A stretch of DNA of 64,000 bases from Agelaius tricolor (taxonomy: Eukaryota > Chordata > Aves > Passeriformes > Icteridae), in contig JALJCS010000006.1 of the NCBI GenBank assembly GCA_023055355.1, forward strand, positions 32,928,501-32,992,500. The letters are read 5' to 3'. Each line of letters opens with the position of its first letter. Positions within the stretch are counted from its first letter, which is position 1. The notes beneath the pieces are model-generated. The model was not told where the DNA came from. It saw nothing but the letters and a program-made list of their open reading frames with translations, and made no database searches. The translations under genes and the position numbers were made by a program. Positions 1 through 12,430 of this stretch are shown here, piece by piece.

Positions 1-144
1 CCCATAATTTGGATGGAAGTCTGTAGCAGAAAATCCCTAAACAAAAAGCCACTTAGACCAGTACGCCTATTACTAATTGGTAAAACATGTTCTGATAGTT
101 ATGCAGAAAAATAGAAAACACTCACTGTTTGATGCAATTTTCCT

Positions 145-412
145 GCATCAGGTTAGAAGGGATTGCTCAGTGCCACTTAATCCAGCCTTCCAACTAGATC
201 TGGTTGCTTAGAGCTCTGACGATTCTCCAAGGGTGGATAATCATGATGTCTCCCACTGGCTAGCTGAAGACAGCAGAGGTCTCTTACAGCTAAAAAAATC
301 CTTTTCTTTAAGTCACTCATACTCTGGGGAGCTTCAGCCTCATGACTATTTGTGGGCCTCCTCTGTACTTTCTCTGTAGATCAGTGCTGTTGATCTTGTA
401 CTGGGGCAACCA
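145..412 (-). repeat. Degraded CR1 LINE 3' portion, minus strand
   Basis: Read on the plus strand this is the antisense of a CR1 3' region. It shows the order expected near the CR1 3' end: a GTTAGAAGGGA-like block, then AACTAGATCTGGTTGC, then TCTCCAAGGGTGG, and ends with the GGGCCTCCTCTGTAC and CTTGTACTGGGG blocks of the ORF2/3' UTR junction. It is highly diverged, and the typical terminal ATTCTATGA repeats are not clear. The assignment comes from remembered CR1 structure, without alignment. Confidence 0.6.
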
Positions 413-417
413 AAAAT

Positions 418-756
418 CCCAAAGCCAGTAAAATGATTAAGGGACTGGAACGACTGGAACATCCATTGTACAAGGGCAGGCTGAGAATGCTGGAAGTTTA
501 GCCTAGAGAAGAGAGGGGGATCTCATCAAGGTGTGGTAATACTTGAAGGTAGGGTGCAGAGAGGATGGAGCAAGCTGCTTTTTGGTCGTGCCCAGTGGCA
601 GGACCAGAGGCAATGGGCTTAAAGAGGGCTAGAGTGGGCTGGAAGCTCTGTACGAACATCAAGAGCCACTTCTGCACTGTGAGAGTGATGGAGCACTTGC
701 ACAGGCTTCCCCAGGGAGCTGTGGAGTCTCCATCCTTGGAGATATTCAGAAGTTAA
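418..756 (+). repeat. Degraded CR1 LINE 3' portion, plus strand
   Basis: Typical CR1 3' region in sense orientation: GGGACTGGAAC, the GAGAAGAGAGGGGGATCTCA block, AGGGTGCAGAGAGGATGGAG, GCAGGACCAGAGGCAATGGG, then CACTGTGAGAGTGATGGAGC and GGAGTCTCCATCCTTGGAGA. It is 5'-truncated and ends at about 756 without terminal octamer repeats. A 63-codon frame across it is a by-product of the repeat and is not a gene. The 5'-truncated end faces that of the minus copy just upstream. Confidence 0.75.
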
Positions 757-1049
757 ATACAGTATTCAATGACTTTGCATTTGCCTTTGTTCAGTTGTCT
801 CTTTCCTCCAGTCACTTGAGGTCCCTCTGAAAGATCACCCTTGCCCTCCAGCCTATTGGGTACTCCCTCATGCCTTATGATCCATGATGCTGCAGGATGT
901 GCATTCTGTCCCATTCTGTTGCTTGTTAACAAGGATGTGAAAAAATTAAATTATAGCAGAGTAGATAAAGACCCGCTTTTGATATGTGAGGCATGACAAT
1001 AATAACTGGCTGCTAGTTAGACTTAGTATTACTGATCAGAACACAATTT
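757..1049. other. Unassigned spacer between CR1 fragments
   Basis: AT-rich sequence between two CR1 fragments. No gene, simple repeat or familiar element was recognised in it. Confidence 0.4.
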
Positions 1050-2315
1050 GTATGAGAATCCAACTGATTTTCCATCTGCTTTATCCACTTATTTAGCCTG
1101 TGTCTCACCAATGTTGCTAGAGTGATGTTATAGGACACTATTGATGGTTTTGCTAAAATCAAAGTAAACATCATGTATTACTCATCCTTTGCCCACTCAC
1201 CCTTAGTGACATTATCACTAAAGGTATTTAGGTTGGTTAGACCCAGTTTATCTGCAGTGAATCCAAACTGGGTGTTTTCAGTCACCTTTTGGTCCTTTAT
1301 GTGCTCAGAAATGACATCCCAGAAGGCTTACTCCAGAACCCTCCTAGGAGCAGAGGCAAGGCTGAGTGGCATGTGGTAGCCTGGTTCCTCATTGCTCTCC
1401 TTGAAGATGGTCTTTTTCCAGTCATTGGGACTTCCCACAATTCCCATAATCTTTTGAAGACAGTGGAGAGCAGCCTTGCAATGCAATCAGCCAATCAAGA
1501 CAATTGATGGGCCTGACTAGGACTTGTATATACACAATTAGCTTCAGTGGTTTCTGATTTGATCGTTGTTGTGGACAATGCTTTACTCCTACAGACTCTG
1601 CTACTGACATGAAGGAGCAGGGACACCTAAGAAAAAACTTGCATTTAATACCTCAGACTTTTCCATTTCATTTATTACTAGATCCACCGCCCTGTTAAGC
1701 AATGGTCTCAACTCTTCAGGGTTTTTTGGTTTTTTTTTTTTTGTTTGTTTGGGGTTTTTTGTTTGTTTGTTTGTTTTGTTGTGTTTTTTTTTGGTTTTTT
1801 GGGTTTTTTTCTCCTGGTACTGAAGCCTTCCTTATTTTTTGTTTTCATATCTCTAGGTAGTTTTGGCTTCTGCTGAGCTTCGGCTCTCATGTCTACGTGC
1901 CTCCCTGCTCAGACAGTAGTCGTCTGTTGCATTGTCCATCTCCTGTGGTCTTCTGCCATCCTTGCTTGTTTTCCTGAGTGTCAGGAAGGACCATTCTTGT
2001 GCTTTGATTATGTTGCCCTTGAAAATCAGTCCTGTTGTCCTTCATGGCAGTATTCCATGTGTCCTGCCATACAGGTCCCTGAACAAGGCAAGATCTGCCT
2101 TCTTGAATGCCACGATTGTAATTTTTAAAATTTATCTTGCTCACTTGACTCAGGATTTTAAACTCTCTAGTCATTGCAGCTAAGGTTTCCCTCAGCTTTC
2201 ACAACCTCAACTGATTCTTGCTTCTTCATGGAAACAGGTCCAACAGAGCACCTACTTAGCTTGTCAGTTATCTGTATCCAAAAATTGTCATCAGTATGTG
2301 CTCCCTACTTAAATA
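1050..2315 (-). repeat. CR1 LINE ORF2 fragment (reverse transcriptase region), minus strand, decayed
   Basis: Reading the minus strand gives collinear remnants of CR1 ORF2. Near 1174-1144 the residues DVYFDFSKTI match reverse-transcriptase motif A (DVVYLDFSKAF in intact CR1). At 1297-1494 the frame reads CIARLLSTVF and WEVP, recalling the VIAKPLSIIF and GEVPEDW block. Upstream of that, at 1890-2180, lie pieces of the preceding ORF2 region. Frameshifts and stops are frequent and a T-rich insertion interrupts it near 1718-1814, so no functional protein is encoded. In an intact element this protein copies CR1 RNA at the target site. Confidence 0.65.
1718..1814. repeat. T-rich/(TTTG)n low-complexity run
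   Basis: Long T runs broken by G and by TTTG units, lying inside the decayed CR1 ORF2 fragment. The minus-strand 60-codon lysine-rich frame here is an artefact of the A-rich complement. Confidence 0.85.
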
Positions 2316-2354
2316 GTTTTAAATAATTGAAAACTCTGTACTAGCCCCTGAACT

Positions 2355-2414
2355 GGAGTCACTAAGGAGTCATTGGAGTCACTAAGGAGTCACTGGACTC
2401 ACTAAGGTGACTCA
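2355..2414. repeat. 20-bp minisatellite, three copies
   Basis: Three adjacent 20-bp units at 2355-2374, 2375-2394 and 2395-2414, each beginning GGAGTCACTAAGG or a close variant (GGACTCACTAAGG in the third). The unit itself holds two GGAGTCA half-repeats. The last unit ends in TGACTCA, which matches an AP-1 site and may be coincidence. Confidence 0.85.
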
Positions 2415-5400
2415 GCCTACCTCAGACATTATTAGACCCACGTGCTTGTATGTTTTCATAAATAAATATCTGACCTAAAGTCCTAGATGGTTTTTAAGAA
2501 ATCATTTAAGCATGGCAAAGTTTTGGTTAGAGAGACTGACTGGGTCATCAGTTTTAGTCATGTGCTGTCAAAGTGTGTCATATGAGTTTGTTCACATCCT
2601 TTTGAGAAATTATTTCAGTGTTTTTTTGCTCCTTTTGCTTATACTGGAAGAATGAGAACATTCTGGTTTTAGTAGGCAACCTTCCAATTTCTGATATAGC
2701 TTCTTCCTACTTAGTATGCCTTTCTTCCTGAGGGTCTAAATTACCCTTTAATTAAAAAAAGAAAAAAACACCTTTACTTATCTTTGGCATTTATTGTTGT
2801 CATATTTATGGAAAGCCCAGTCCTGTCTCTTCAGGCTGTTTTGCTGTGATAAACAGTCCAAGCTGGTTAAAGCTGCCATAGAGAGATAGTCTCTTGATTC
2901 CCTTGATTCCCAGATGCCAATCTGTCTCATCTCTTTTTTAATTACTCTTTATTGGATATGAGTGATAGAAATCTACACCAACTCCAGATGAAATCTGTAT
3001 AATGCCTGAAGAGAGTTTCATATGCTTAAAATTATGCTCACTTTGAAATCACTTAAGGCCATTTCATTCAACCCCCTTCACTAACTTGTACATTTCTGTC
3101 ATATATAAACAGTGAAAACTCTAGATTTAATTGAAAAATGGCTAAGGTTTTGTCACTTTTTCCTAATACCACATTTTTTTCTATATTTTGTGGTCTGTGG
3201 TACTGAGAATCATAGTTTTGATTGAATATGGGCAGTAAGGCAATGCTATATAACCCTTCCATCTTAAGCACTGAGCATTTATATATAAATTGACCTGTGG
3301 ACATATGTGTGTTTAGTGGGGGAAACATAAACATTTTGCCTTAACACTGTAGACAAGGAGCCTTTGAAGCAGACACACACATATTTTTTAATCCTGTATT
3401 GAGAGCTGTTCTGTGCAGCCACTTAATTTGTGTAAGAACCTTGATAAAGTGTTTGTAGAGTTTTTCAAAACATTTCTAATTAAAATGAGGGGACCTAGAA
3501 AATTGAAGTGGAAGCAAAAGCATTGTGGACCTTATATTATTTTATTTTTATAAATATTTGCATTTTGATTACACAGTACTTTATACCACATGGTGAAATG
3601 TGATACTGGATCAAAGCTGTTGTTCACGCTGTAGCTGAGACTTGTTTAAAATGGCTGATTTATTTGTAGTATTCCATGATACTCCATGCTGTTGAGTTAC
3701 ATGTTACTTTAGCTGAATATGTTCCAGTTAGCTCCAAACAAGAGTATATGATATTGTCTGGAATTGTGGACAAAAGAAAGGCTTGCTATGACATGTAGTT
3801 TAATGTATAGAGCTGGTGATGAAAGTGCTGTAAGAACATAAATAAGAAGGTACTCTGATATTCTCAGGGTCTTGGACCACATAGGCTAGATGATAATATT
3901 CTGAAGTGGGAATAAATGTGGCTGGAAGACAAAACTGATCTGTGTTGATCTATAGTTTCTTTATAACTTGTCAGGTTTATCAGTTTTGGTTCTTCATGGA
4001 TTTATCCTCTGCTGTGCATTAAAAATCTGGATGATGGAACAGAAAATGTTTATTTAATTTACTGGCAATTCTGCTCAGAGGAAGAGGTGCAGATAGTGGA
4101 GGGTAGGGTCAAAGATCACAACTACTTAAACAATTAAATAATCTAAGGAAAAAAAGTAATTCATAATCCCCAAAAAGAATGTGGTGAAGAGAGAATGTAG
4201 GCAGGGAGAGAAATAAGGATGATGAGTGTTACAGCAGTTTTGGTAGGAGGAGAGGATATATAGGCTGATTTAATGGGCATGTCTGTACTTTTAACGTCTG
4301 TAAGTAAGAGGTCTTATCTTAAAAACAAGCTGACAAGACAAGAATTACTTTTATTTTTTGGGTTGTTAACTGAGAGCTCAATAATTTTTGAATGTCTAAA
4401 TTGAGAGTCTCATCACCTGGTTTATAGTAATCATTTATGTAGTATTTAAATATTTAGTATTTGGCTTCTGCTAACTGAACTTCCACCTTTAATTTAGAGG
4501 TCACTCCTTTTGAAAATCAGGCTTTCCAGATGTTTCAAATTATACAGCCATCAAATAAAGGACTCCAAAGTTGTGGGGGTTGTGGGTTGATCTGTGATAG
4601 AGACAAAGATAGAAACAACTACTCCATGGAAGCATGTACGTATTTAGACTCCAAAAATGCTTTTTCTCCTTAACCCTTCCAGTCCGCGTCTCCTGTATAA
4701 TTTGACTTTCATGTCCTGCTCATAGCAACCTCTTCAAGGCTTAGAATTTCCATGCCACTAAGCCAAGATCCCTGCTTCCTTCACAAAGAGCTATGCAATA
4801 TTTAGTATCAGAACATATGGAAATATAGATGTACATAAATTCTGACAAGGTTTAAAGGCGTGGTTTCTAAATTCCGAAATTTCTTAAGATGTTTAAATTT
4901 TAGAATTATAGAATAAAAGATCTAAATAAATAGGTAACACTTTTTGTTTTCCATATCAGATTGTGAAGAACCATGCTGTTTTTTCCCAGGTTTCACACAA
5001 TAACTGATGATCCAGTTTGAAATTAACAATCTTCTGTGAAGTCTGAAGTTACTTGGACAGTGGATTGGGGTTATATTCTAAAGTAAGAGTTTTCTTTGAT
5101 TAAGAGCTCTTACATATTTCTCATGTAGCACACTGGACTTAGAATATTAATTTCTATAGTCATATATAATATAGTTTTTATCTCTGTATCTTTGTATAAT
5201 ATGAATAATGTTGAAGAGTCTTGATAGGACTTCTGCCTAGTCTTGTTCAATTAATCATTGTAAAATTGTCCAAAAAAATCCCTATTTCAGATTAATGCTG
5301 AATATTTAGATAGCTACACCAGCATTGTTCTAGCAGTGTTGTTTTAGCTCACTTGGATTTTTTTCCACCTCCCCACCGCCATTTGTTTTACATCATGGAT

Positions 5401-6615
5401 AGGGGTTTTGCACAAAATTACGAAAATAACCTTGTACCAAAATTAACATCCTGAAAGTAATAAAACTTAATAGAAACCACATTTGTGATGGACTGCTTGT
5501 TAACTGTAATCTGTAGGATCACTGCAAATGTATTATGTAATGGGTATCTCATTCTCAATCAAAGCAGGTTCAGAAATTGGCTTCAGAGGCAGAGGAAGCA
5601 AATAGAGGCAGAAAGGAGAGCTACAACTTAAGGGGAGAATCTTGTAGATTTATATTTTATGGTATTTTCAGGTTACTTGTTGAGGAATTCCATCATTTTG
5701 CTCTGTTGTTTCTTACTGTAAATGTATTATTTGATTGGTATTTCATAAATATTTTTATATTGCAGTGGCTTATTAATAGCTGACCTACTGTTGATTGTAC
5801 AGGCCATGTGAGAGAAGAAAGTAAACAGTAGTGACACCAAGGAACTCGTGTAACACAGCCCAGTGCTGTCCAGTCTGAATGGATGGAGACTGGTCTTTAA
5901 AAAAATACTTATTTAGCTAGAATCTCAAATGAAACAACAGACTTGAGCCTTTACTATAACATACATGTACTTTTCTTAGGGGAAAGTGCAGTAAGCACAG
6001 AATATTTGATTTTTAATGATTTTTCTGTCTCAGTGACTTCTCTCTTAAGCTGAATATACACTACATTTTGGGCCAGACCTTCAGTTGGCATTATTTGCAA
6101 TACCATTACAGGCTTTTCCTTACATGAGTCGAAGTGCTGGTACATCAGGATGCAACATTTTTACTCAATCCCTCCTGTAAATATTTAAGAATCTTCTATA
6201 ACCTGGAGAGATTGAGTTATGTATGAGGCCAAATTACAATAAAAACGAGATATATTCAACAAAATTCATATTTTTCCCCAGTGGTAATATTAGGTAGTAT
6301 TAGGTAGTGTTAGTATAATATTAGGTAGTATTACCCTGTTCAAGGTTTGAAATATAGTAAGAAAGGTGCAGAAAAATTGCAACTTTTCAGTTATAAGTTC
6401 CATTTTGTTCATTCTGTAGAATAAAAGTGTATCTGAAAGAAGTAATTCATTTAGAATTCCTGGGGATTTCGTCCTGTATAATAGCTATGATATGAGAGAT
6501 TTAACATTCAGCAGGAATTACAGTGAAAGCATGTATTAATTATATACACTGTCTATAGTGACAGAATTGTTTAAGCACATTATTAAAGTTGCTAATAAAA
6601 GACTAAGCAGCTTTA
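2415..6615. other. Unannotated AT-rich DNA
   Basis: About 4.2 kb without a recognisable gene or mobile element. Open frames are at most 88 codons and resemble no family I know. A small TTAGGTAGTA-type tandem repeat at 6289-6332 is listed separately. Confidence 0.5.
6289..6332. repeat. Short tandem repeat of ATTAGGTAGT
   Basis: Two adjacent copies of ATTAGGTAGT at 6289-6308 and a third at 6320-6329, separated by a TAGTATAAT spacer. Confidence 0.75.
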
Positions 6616-7012
6616 AACCATTGTAAAGTAAAAAAATCCTTATCTGATTTCTTGCATCACTTCAAAAATTTAAGGAGGGAGGAGTTTCTCCTTTCTTCTC
6701 CAGTCTTCCTGTGTTAAGACAGCTTTGTGTTTTGGGTTCTCCTCTCCACCTTGCCTTCTTGAGTCACCTTTATTTGAAAAATTTTGGTTTAGATCAGGTA
6801 TTATGAAAAAATTATTTACTGCGAGGCTGATGAGGCACTGGAAGAAGTGGCCCAGAGTGGCTGTGGACTCCCCATCCCTGGAAGTGTTCAAGGCCAGGCT
6901 GGATGGGGCTCTGAGCAGCCTGGTCTAGTGGAAAGTGTCCCTGCCCATGGCATTAGGGTTGGAACTTGATGATCCTTAAGGTCCCTGCCAACCATAACCA
7001 TTTTATGAATCT
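6616..7012 (+). repeat. CR1-tailed repeat with non-canonical 5' head (copy A)
   Basis: The 3' part, about 6780-7012, is a standard CR1 tail: GAGGCACTGGAAGAAGTGGC, CCATCCCTGGAAGTGTTCAA, GGATGGGGCTCTGAGCAGCC, ending near ACCATTTTATGAATCT. The preceding 160 bp (6616-6779) does not look like the usual CR1 sequence at that position but is closely matched by the same segment at 12431-12594. The head contains GGGTTCTCCTCTCC. The element could be a distinct CR1 subfamily, an internally deleted CR1, or a short non-autonomous element that borrowed a CR1 tail. Confidence 0.7.
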
Positions 7013-10000
7013 AATAAGTAAATAAAACCTTCCTCCATGGGCTGTTATTTGTTATTTTCATACTTGAAATATCACATGAAATATAATTTATATAACTACT
7101 AAACCCAAACCAAAAGAATAATTGTATTTATAGCTTAGAAAATAAATATCTGAAGTAGAAGGAATGTAAGAATTCCCGTCATTTGCCACTTGGCCATTAA
7201 GGCTGTGAACTTTTATGTCATATGAGAGAATCTTTCAAACTTCCCCATCTCAATGAAAATTCTTTTCTTTTTCCATTTCAGTTGTCAAGTCCACTAGTAA
7301 AATAAACACAAAGTAGGATGCTTGGACTCCTTCAGCTTTAGGCATCCCATGTAGGCAAAGTCAGTCATGGTGAGTCAGTCACTTTGTCCCCTGACTTAGT
7401 AAAAGTGCGAGTTTCTGGTTCTGGCATAAGAAAAATAGTTGCTAGGATAAAGAATAAAGTAGACATTATTCTACAGCTATGTCTGTATTTAAAATGCATG
7501 TAGTGTAAGAAGTGGAATAAAAAAATGGAGACTTTGATCAATGGACAAATATGCAATAATGACCAAGTTTCTTGGGGGAAAAAGGCAAGAAACAAGATTG
7601 TAATTGTGTGCAAACAACTTTATGTAATTATTTTGATTTAAATGGGTTATTAAAAAATGTACCTGGATAAGAAAATATGCAAAATATGGGACTGAATATG
7701 TCTCCTGTTGGCTTATCATTAGCTGTCCTCACACATGACAATGATGCACTACCTAAGAAGAGAATGGTTTCTGAGGCCAGTCCAAGGCTATGTGTACAGC
7801 ATTGTGAAGAAGGGTTGTTGCTCTAATACCAACTCTTATGTCAGTTGGAGATAGAAAAGAATTCATTCTGCCAAAATACTGTGATAACAACCAACATCTA
7901 AGAACATTTTCAGAGGAATATGCAGGCTAATCTATCCTACCATAGTTACGAAGGTTTCCTCTTGATCAGTAAACTTTGTCTTTTCATGTTTTTTCTTCTT
8001 TTTTTTCTCCTCTTTTTTTTACGTATGTCAGATATTTTTGCTTTTTACACCCTCCTGAATTCTTTCCTTTGATTTAGATAGAAATATGTATTTTCTGAAA
8101 ATTAAACTTGCTTTGACAATAGCAGAAGATTAATAAGCTCTCTATGTGTCACTACCAGCCCTTTGCTGTGAAGCTGCTCTTGTGCAGCCTGCTCAGCTAT
8201 TTCTGTTGGCACACAGCAGAGCTGGAGTTTTGCCTAGAGTAGCATAATCTTTTTATGTGCTGGAGAAACAGCTAGTCACCACCTCAGCTATATGATACTC
8301 TGCCTACTGCTATGCAGGGACACAGTTGCAATATTTGTGATAGTGCCCTCATCTCTAAAGCTCTGTGATGTCCACACTTTATAACTTTTTTCGTAGCAGT
8401 TCTCTGTATTCCTGGTTTTTATGTGTTTTGATGGTTTCTTTCAGCTTCTTACTCTCAGTCAGTGCCTGACTTGACTACTTGCTTAGAGTTGTCATGCCAA
8501 CTCTCAAGCTTGAAAACTGAAGTAGAGAGAGTATTTATCCTTTTTTTTTCTCCTTTTTTCTTTTTTTTTTTTGTGTGAAGTACTCACTTCACAGTTCCCA
8601 AGCTACATGAACTGAATGCATAAGTATGGTAAACAGCTCTGTGACATTGGTCTGACACTTAAACTTCTAAATATCTGTTTCTGTTTTGTAAAGACTTTGA
8701 ACATCCCTTCCTTTAGCCTTGTCGCTTTTCTGCATGCTGAAAATCAGGAAAACTAAAAAAAATCGATGATGTGGGGAAGGAATTTTATAGACAAATTGTC
8801 ACATTTTTATTTAAACTGAACTGCAAATATATATCAAATACCCTACATAGAAGTAAACTTTAAAATAATCCATGAGTCTGTTCAGTCTTTTTGAAAGTTA
8901 GATTTTACTCAAGTTGATTCACTTTTCGTGCCAAATCGTTCAATATTTATGTGTATCAGCTTTCCAAATAAACAAGTGAAAATACAAGAGAGGTACAGGA
9001 AATCAAAAATGCAAACTCTTAAGTCCTTGTATTGAAGTCATCTGCAATCATTATGCTTGTTAGTAATGTATGTAACAAAGACATAGTTCAGTGAAAAAAC
9101 CTGTTATCCAAAATAAACTGTAGTTTTAATAGATTTACTGTAATTGACAGATACATTCAAGGGTAAATTGCATTGGAAAATATAATGTGTTTAAAAGGAA
9201 GAAACACAGAAATTTCATTTCTGGTAATATTGCTCTGTGGAGATTCCTGTGGAGGTAAGTTTGCTCTAGTTTTCACAGGAACCACCTGTATGGCTTGTGT
9301 ACCATTGCATCTGTCTCCTGCTTTTCTTAAATTAAAAAATGTGTCCTTTTAACTTAGGAAAGAAATTGAAGGAATAAATTGAGTAAGTTGAAGATATTTC
9401 ATTTATAAATACTTGCTGTACATCTTTTATTTGAAATTGAGCTTTCTGGGCTGCAAACTTTTTTTGAGAACATGCTTTTATTTTGCATTAAGAGCTTTAG
9501 AGAATCAAACTGGCTCAGCCTTTTCACAATTGTTTAATAGTAAAGTTTGCTTTAGCTGAGCTTGTTCTAAAGTGAAAGGCTTTCATATCTCATTGAGAAA
9601 AAAACCAAGAAACCTCAGTTATCTAAAGAAGCTTTAACTTAGTAGACAGCTGGGTTCTAGAGCTGTATTAAACGTTACCTATACTTTGACAACATTGTCA
9701 TAATCTCAGATAACTTAAAACCAAATACAGGAGTCTGCAGTTTATCTGAAGCATTGACTAGGTCTCTCAAAGAGTCTATGACTTGCTGTGGTCCTTCATA
9801 CAGACGGAGGAGGAAATGTAATTGCATTGGTCGAGAACTTCAGGCCTTAGCGGTTGTGGATAACTGCAACAGATGCTAAATCTAAAAGGATACAGAGACC
9901 ATTTGTACCTCTACAGAAGCCTGTAAAAAAGACCAAGTTACAAACTGCCATAGGAGGAAATATGAAGCATTGAAAATGTCTTGGGATCCTGTGGTAACAC

Positions 10001-12430
10001 AGTCTTTGACCAATTCTTTCTGCATGATCTTTAGAAGTGTGCATATGGTGTATAGGTAGATGCTAAAACAAGAAATCCCTGACAGGATTTATCCTTCTAC
10101 TCCCAGTTCTGATGCCTTAAGTGGGGCTATGAGCTGTCCTTGAGGGGCTTTAATACTTTGAGGAGCACCAGCACAGCTCAGCTTGTTTATTTCATCTTGT
10201 GCTTTCCATCCTAATACTTGTTCTTGATGAGAAAGGGTAAAAACCACATAAAAACAGATGATCAAGCAACAAGATGACCGAGAAAGATTGTTTACATTCT
10301 ACATCTGCCAAGAGGAAATAAACTCTAGCCTTCTATGCTAGGAATGCAGCTTGAAAAGAAATGTTACTTTCACATCATCTCCTTGGTGCTTCCTTTATAC
10401 TGAATTTTATGCATCTTTTCCTAGCTAGATTTATTGTGAGAAGATGCTGGGATGGGAGGAGACAGAGCCAATTAGAAGAGCTAATCAGCTGGAATGCTGA
10501 GAACCTTTGCTTTGGAGGCCTCCCATCCACACGGCACCGTCAGATGCACTTTGCTGAGCAAAGGACAACTTGTTTGTTTTGGCCATGCCTCATGTGAGCA
10601 AAGATAGTAAAAAGCCAGGGAATCTAACTGGATAAAGAACATCTGCAAATGATGTTCTCTTAATGTGCGTTCTATCCAAAAAAGCCTTGATGCTTGGTCT
10701 CAACTCTGGTCTTAGCCACACGGGCAGGTTCATGCAGAATTAGCTTTGCTTTCCTGTAAATAAAGGGGGCCAAGAGTCTATTTCATGCTAACCCACAATA
10801 ACAGTGTAAACTATTTCTAAAAACAAATAAAAATAGTGTTTGGTATATGCAAATCCATTATGGAACTTATTTTAAAAATTGTGGATTGAGAAGTTTAATT
10901 ATGTTTTTCATTGTTTGAATCTTGCCTTTATTTCTGTATGTGGGGTTTTTTTTTAGTTTAAGAAGATGGATTAATTTGGCAAGAGAGTATGAGAAATAAA
11001 TTGCCTGCTGCCCCATGTGACATAGAGGCTAAAAAGTTAAATATAAAATTTTGAAGAATATGCTAGGTGACTTTAGAGAGGTAATGGGGTCATATTGCTG
11101 CAGAAGGAGCTATTTGTTACCAGTTTTGTGAATTAAGTTACAGTCTAGGACAAAATAATTTGCCTTTCAATTTGATAATCTTTTTCTTAAGCCGAAGCAT
11201 CTTTTTAATTATTTACTGTCATGGTCCTAATATATTAATAATCATGAATAGCTGGTTATTACAGTTGTATAATTTCTCCATTCTGCATGAGTTTTCGTTC
11301 TGTACTCTGGTGTAAGGTGGGATAAGCACAATCTTTAAGTTGTTTTCAGAGAGAAAAATATATATGATTTTAAGAACATAGAGTCGAAGAAATTTTGCTT
11401 TTGGGACAAACTCACATTTAATTCAGTTGCTTGAAAGCACAAGCTGAGTTTCCTGTCTTGTACACATGCTTTGCATGGAATTGATAGCTGATATCATGTC
11501 CAAGGAGATAGTGCTGCAATACCTTCTATGAATCTTCTCTCATAGATTCAACTCTTGATAGAGATTTTGTTCTCTGCAGCCTTTTTCTAAGTGAAGAGAA
11601 AAAATAGATTCTTCACAGAATGACCTATGGTATTTTGTATTTATGGTAGTCTTCAACAAGGTAAGCAATAAGTTAACAGTATTTGACAGTCTAACAACTG
11701 CAAACATTTGTATCTATATGTCCCTTTATCTGAATTTGCATTGTTTGGTAAATTAAGATAATATTGAATTAAGACAATAATCCTTATGTATTTTACTGCA
11801 AACTGTTTTCCTCTTAAAGCTATTTAACATTTATACCATTGTTGCAAATTTAATTTTACGAATCAAAGAGTTTTAGTATGAATTATTACTTGCACAATAC
11901 GCCACAATAAACCAACCAATTAAGCTTTCCTAATTGACTTTCTGCACTGACTGTTGTTGGGTTAATTCAAACATTTTTTCCTCTCTTTTTTGTTGCTAAC
12001 ATATTTTATGTAATGGATTTTTATGATTTGGCTTACAGTTTTTTGTTTCTTTTTTTTTTTTTCTCATCTGAGGTTCTTTGATCATCTATTTAACTGTTTC
12101 TGTTAAACTGATAAGGAAGGAATATGCATGGTCTGTCCTGGCTCTCAGCTGCTGCTCATGAAACCATGGTACCATCTTTATGGAGAATATATAAGAAGAC
12201 AGTGAGATTTCAAATATATTTTCATCTTTATGGGTAGTGTATTTTATCCCCTCTGTTTTTCAATACTGACATTATGTTTAAATAATAAAAGGGTTTTTTT
12301 TCTCCATGACTATGGTATATCAGACCAGCTTGTCAGCAGTTTGGACACTGGGGATAAGAAAGCTTAAACTGAAGAGATTTAGCTCTTCATACATATATCA
12401 CCAGTCTAATCTATGAAAAATTAATTTTAT
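7013..12430. other. Unannotated AT-rich DNA
   Basis: No gene or mobile element recognised. It contains pyrimidine runs at about 7990-8022, 8539-8573 and 12048-12065. TAAT-rich patches near 11180-11280 and 11890-11970 could be conserved non-coding sequence, but nothing visible proves it. Confidence 0.5.

Noticed and set aside
1708..1890. 60-codon lysine/asparagine-rich minus frame
   Set aside because: It is the complement of a T-rich low-complexity run.
1889..2128. 79-codon cysteine-rich plus frame with a hydrophobic N-terminus
   Set aside because: It is the antisense of a decayed CR1 ORF2 fragment, so the cysteine pattern is a by-product of the repeat.
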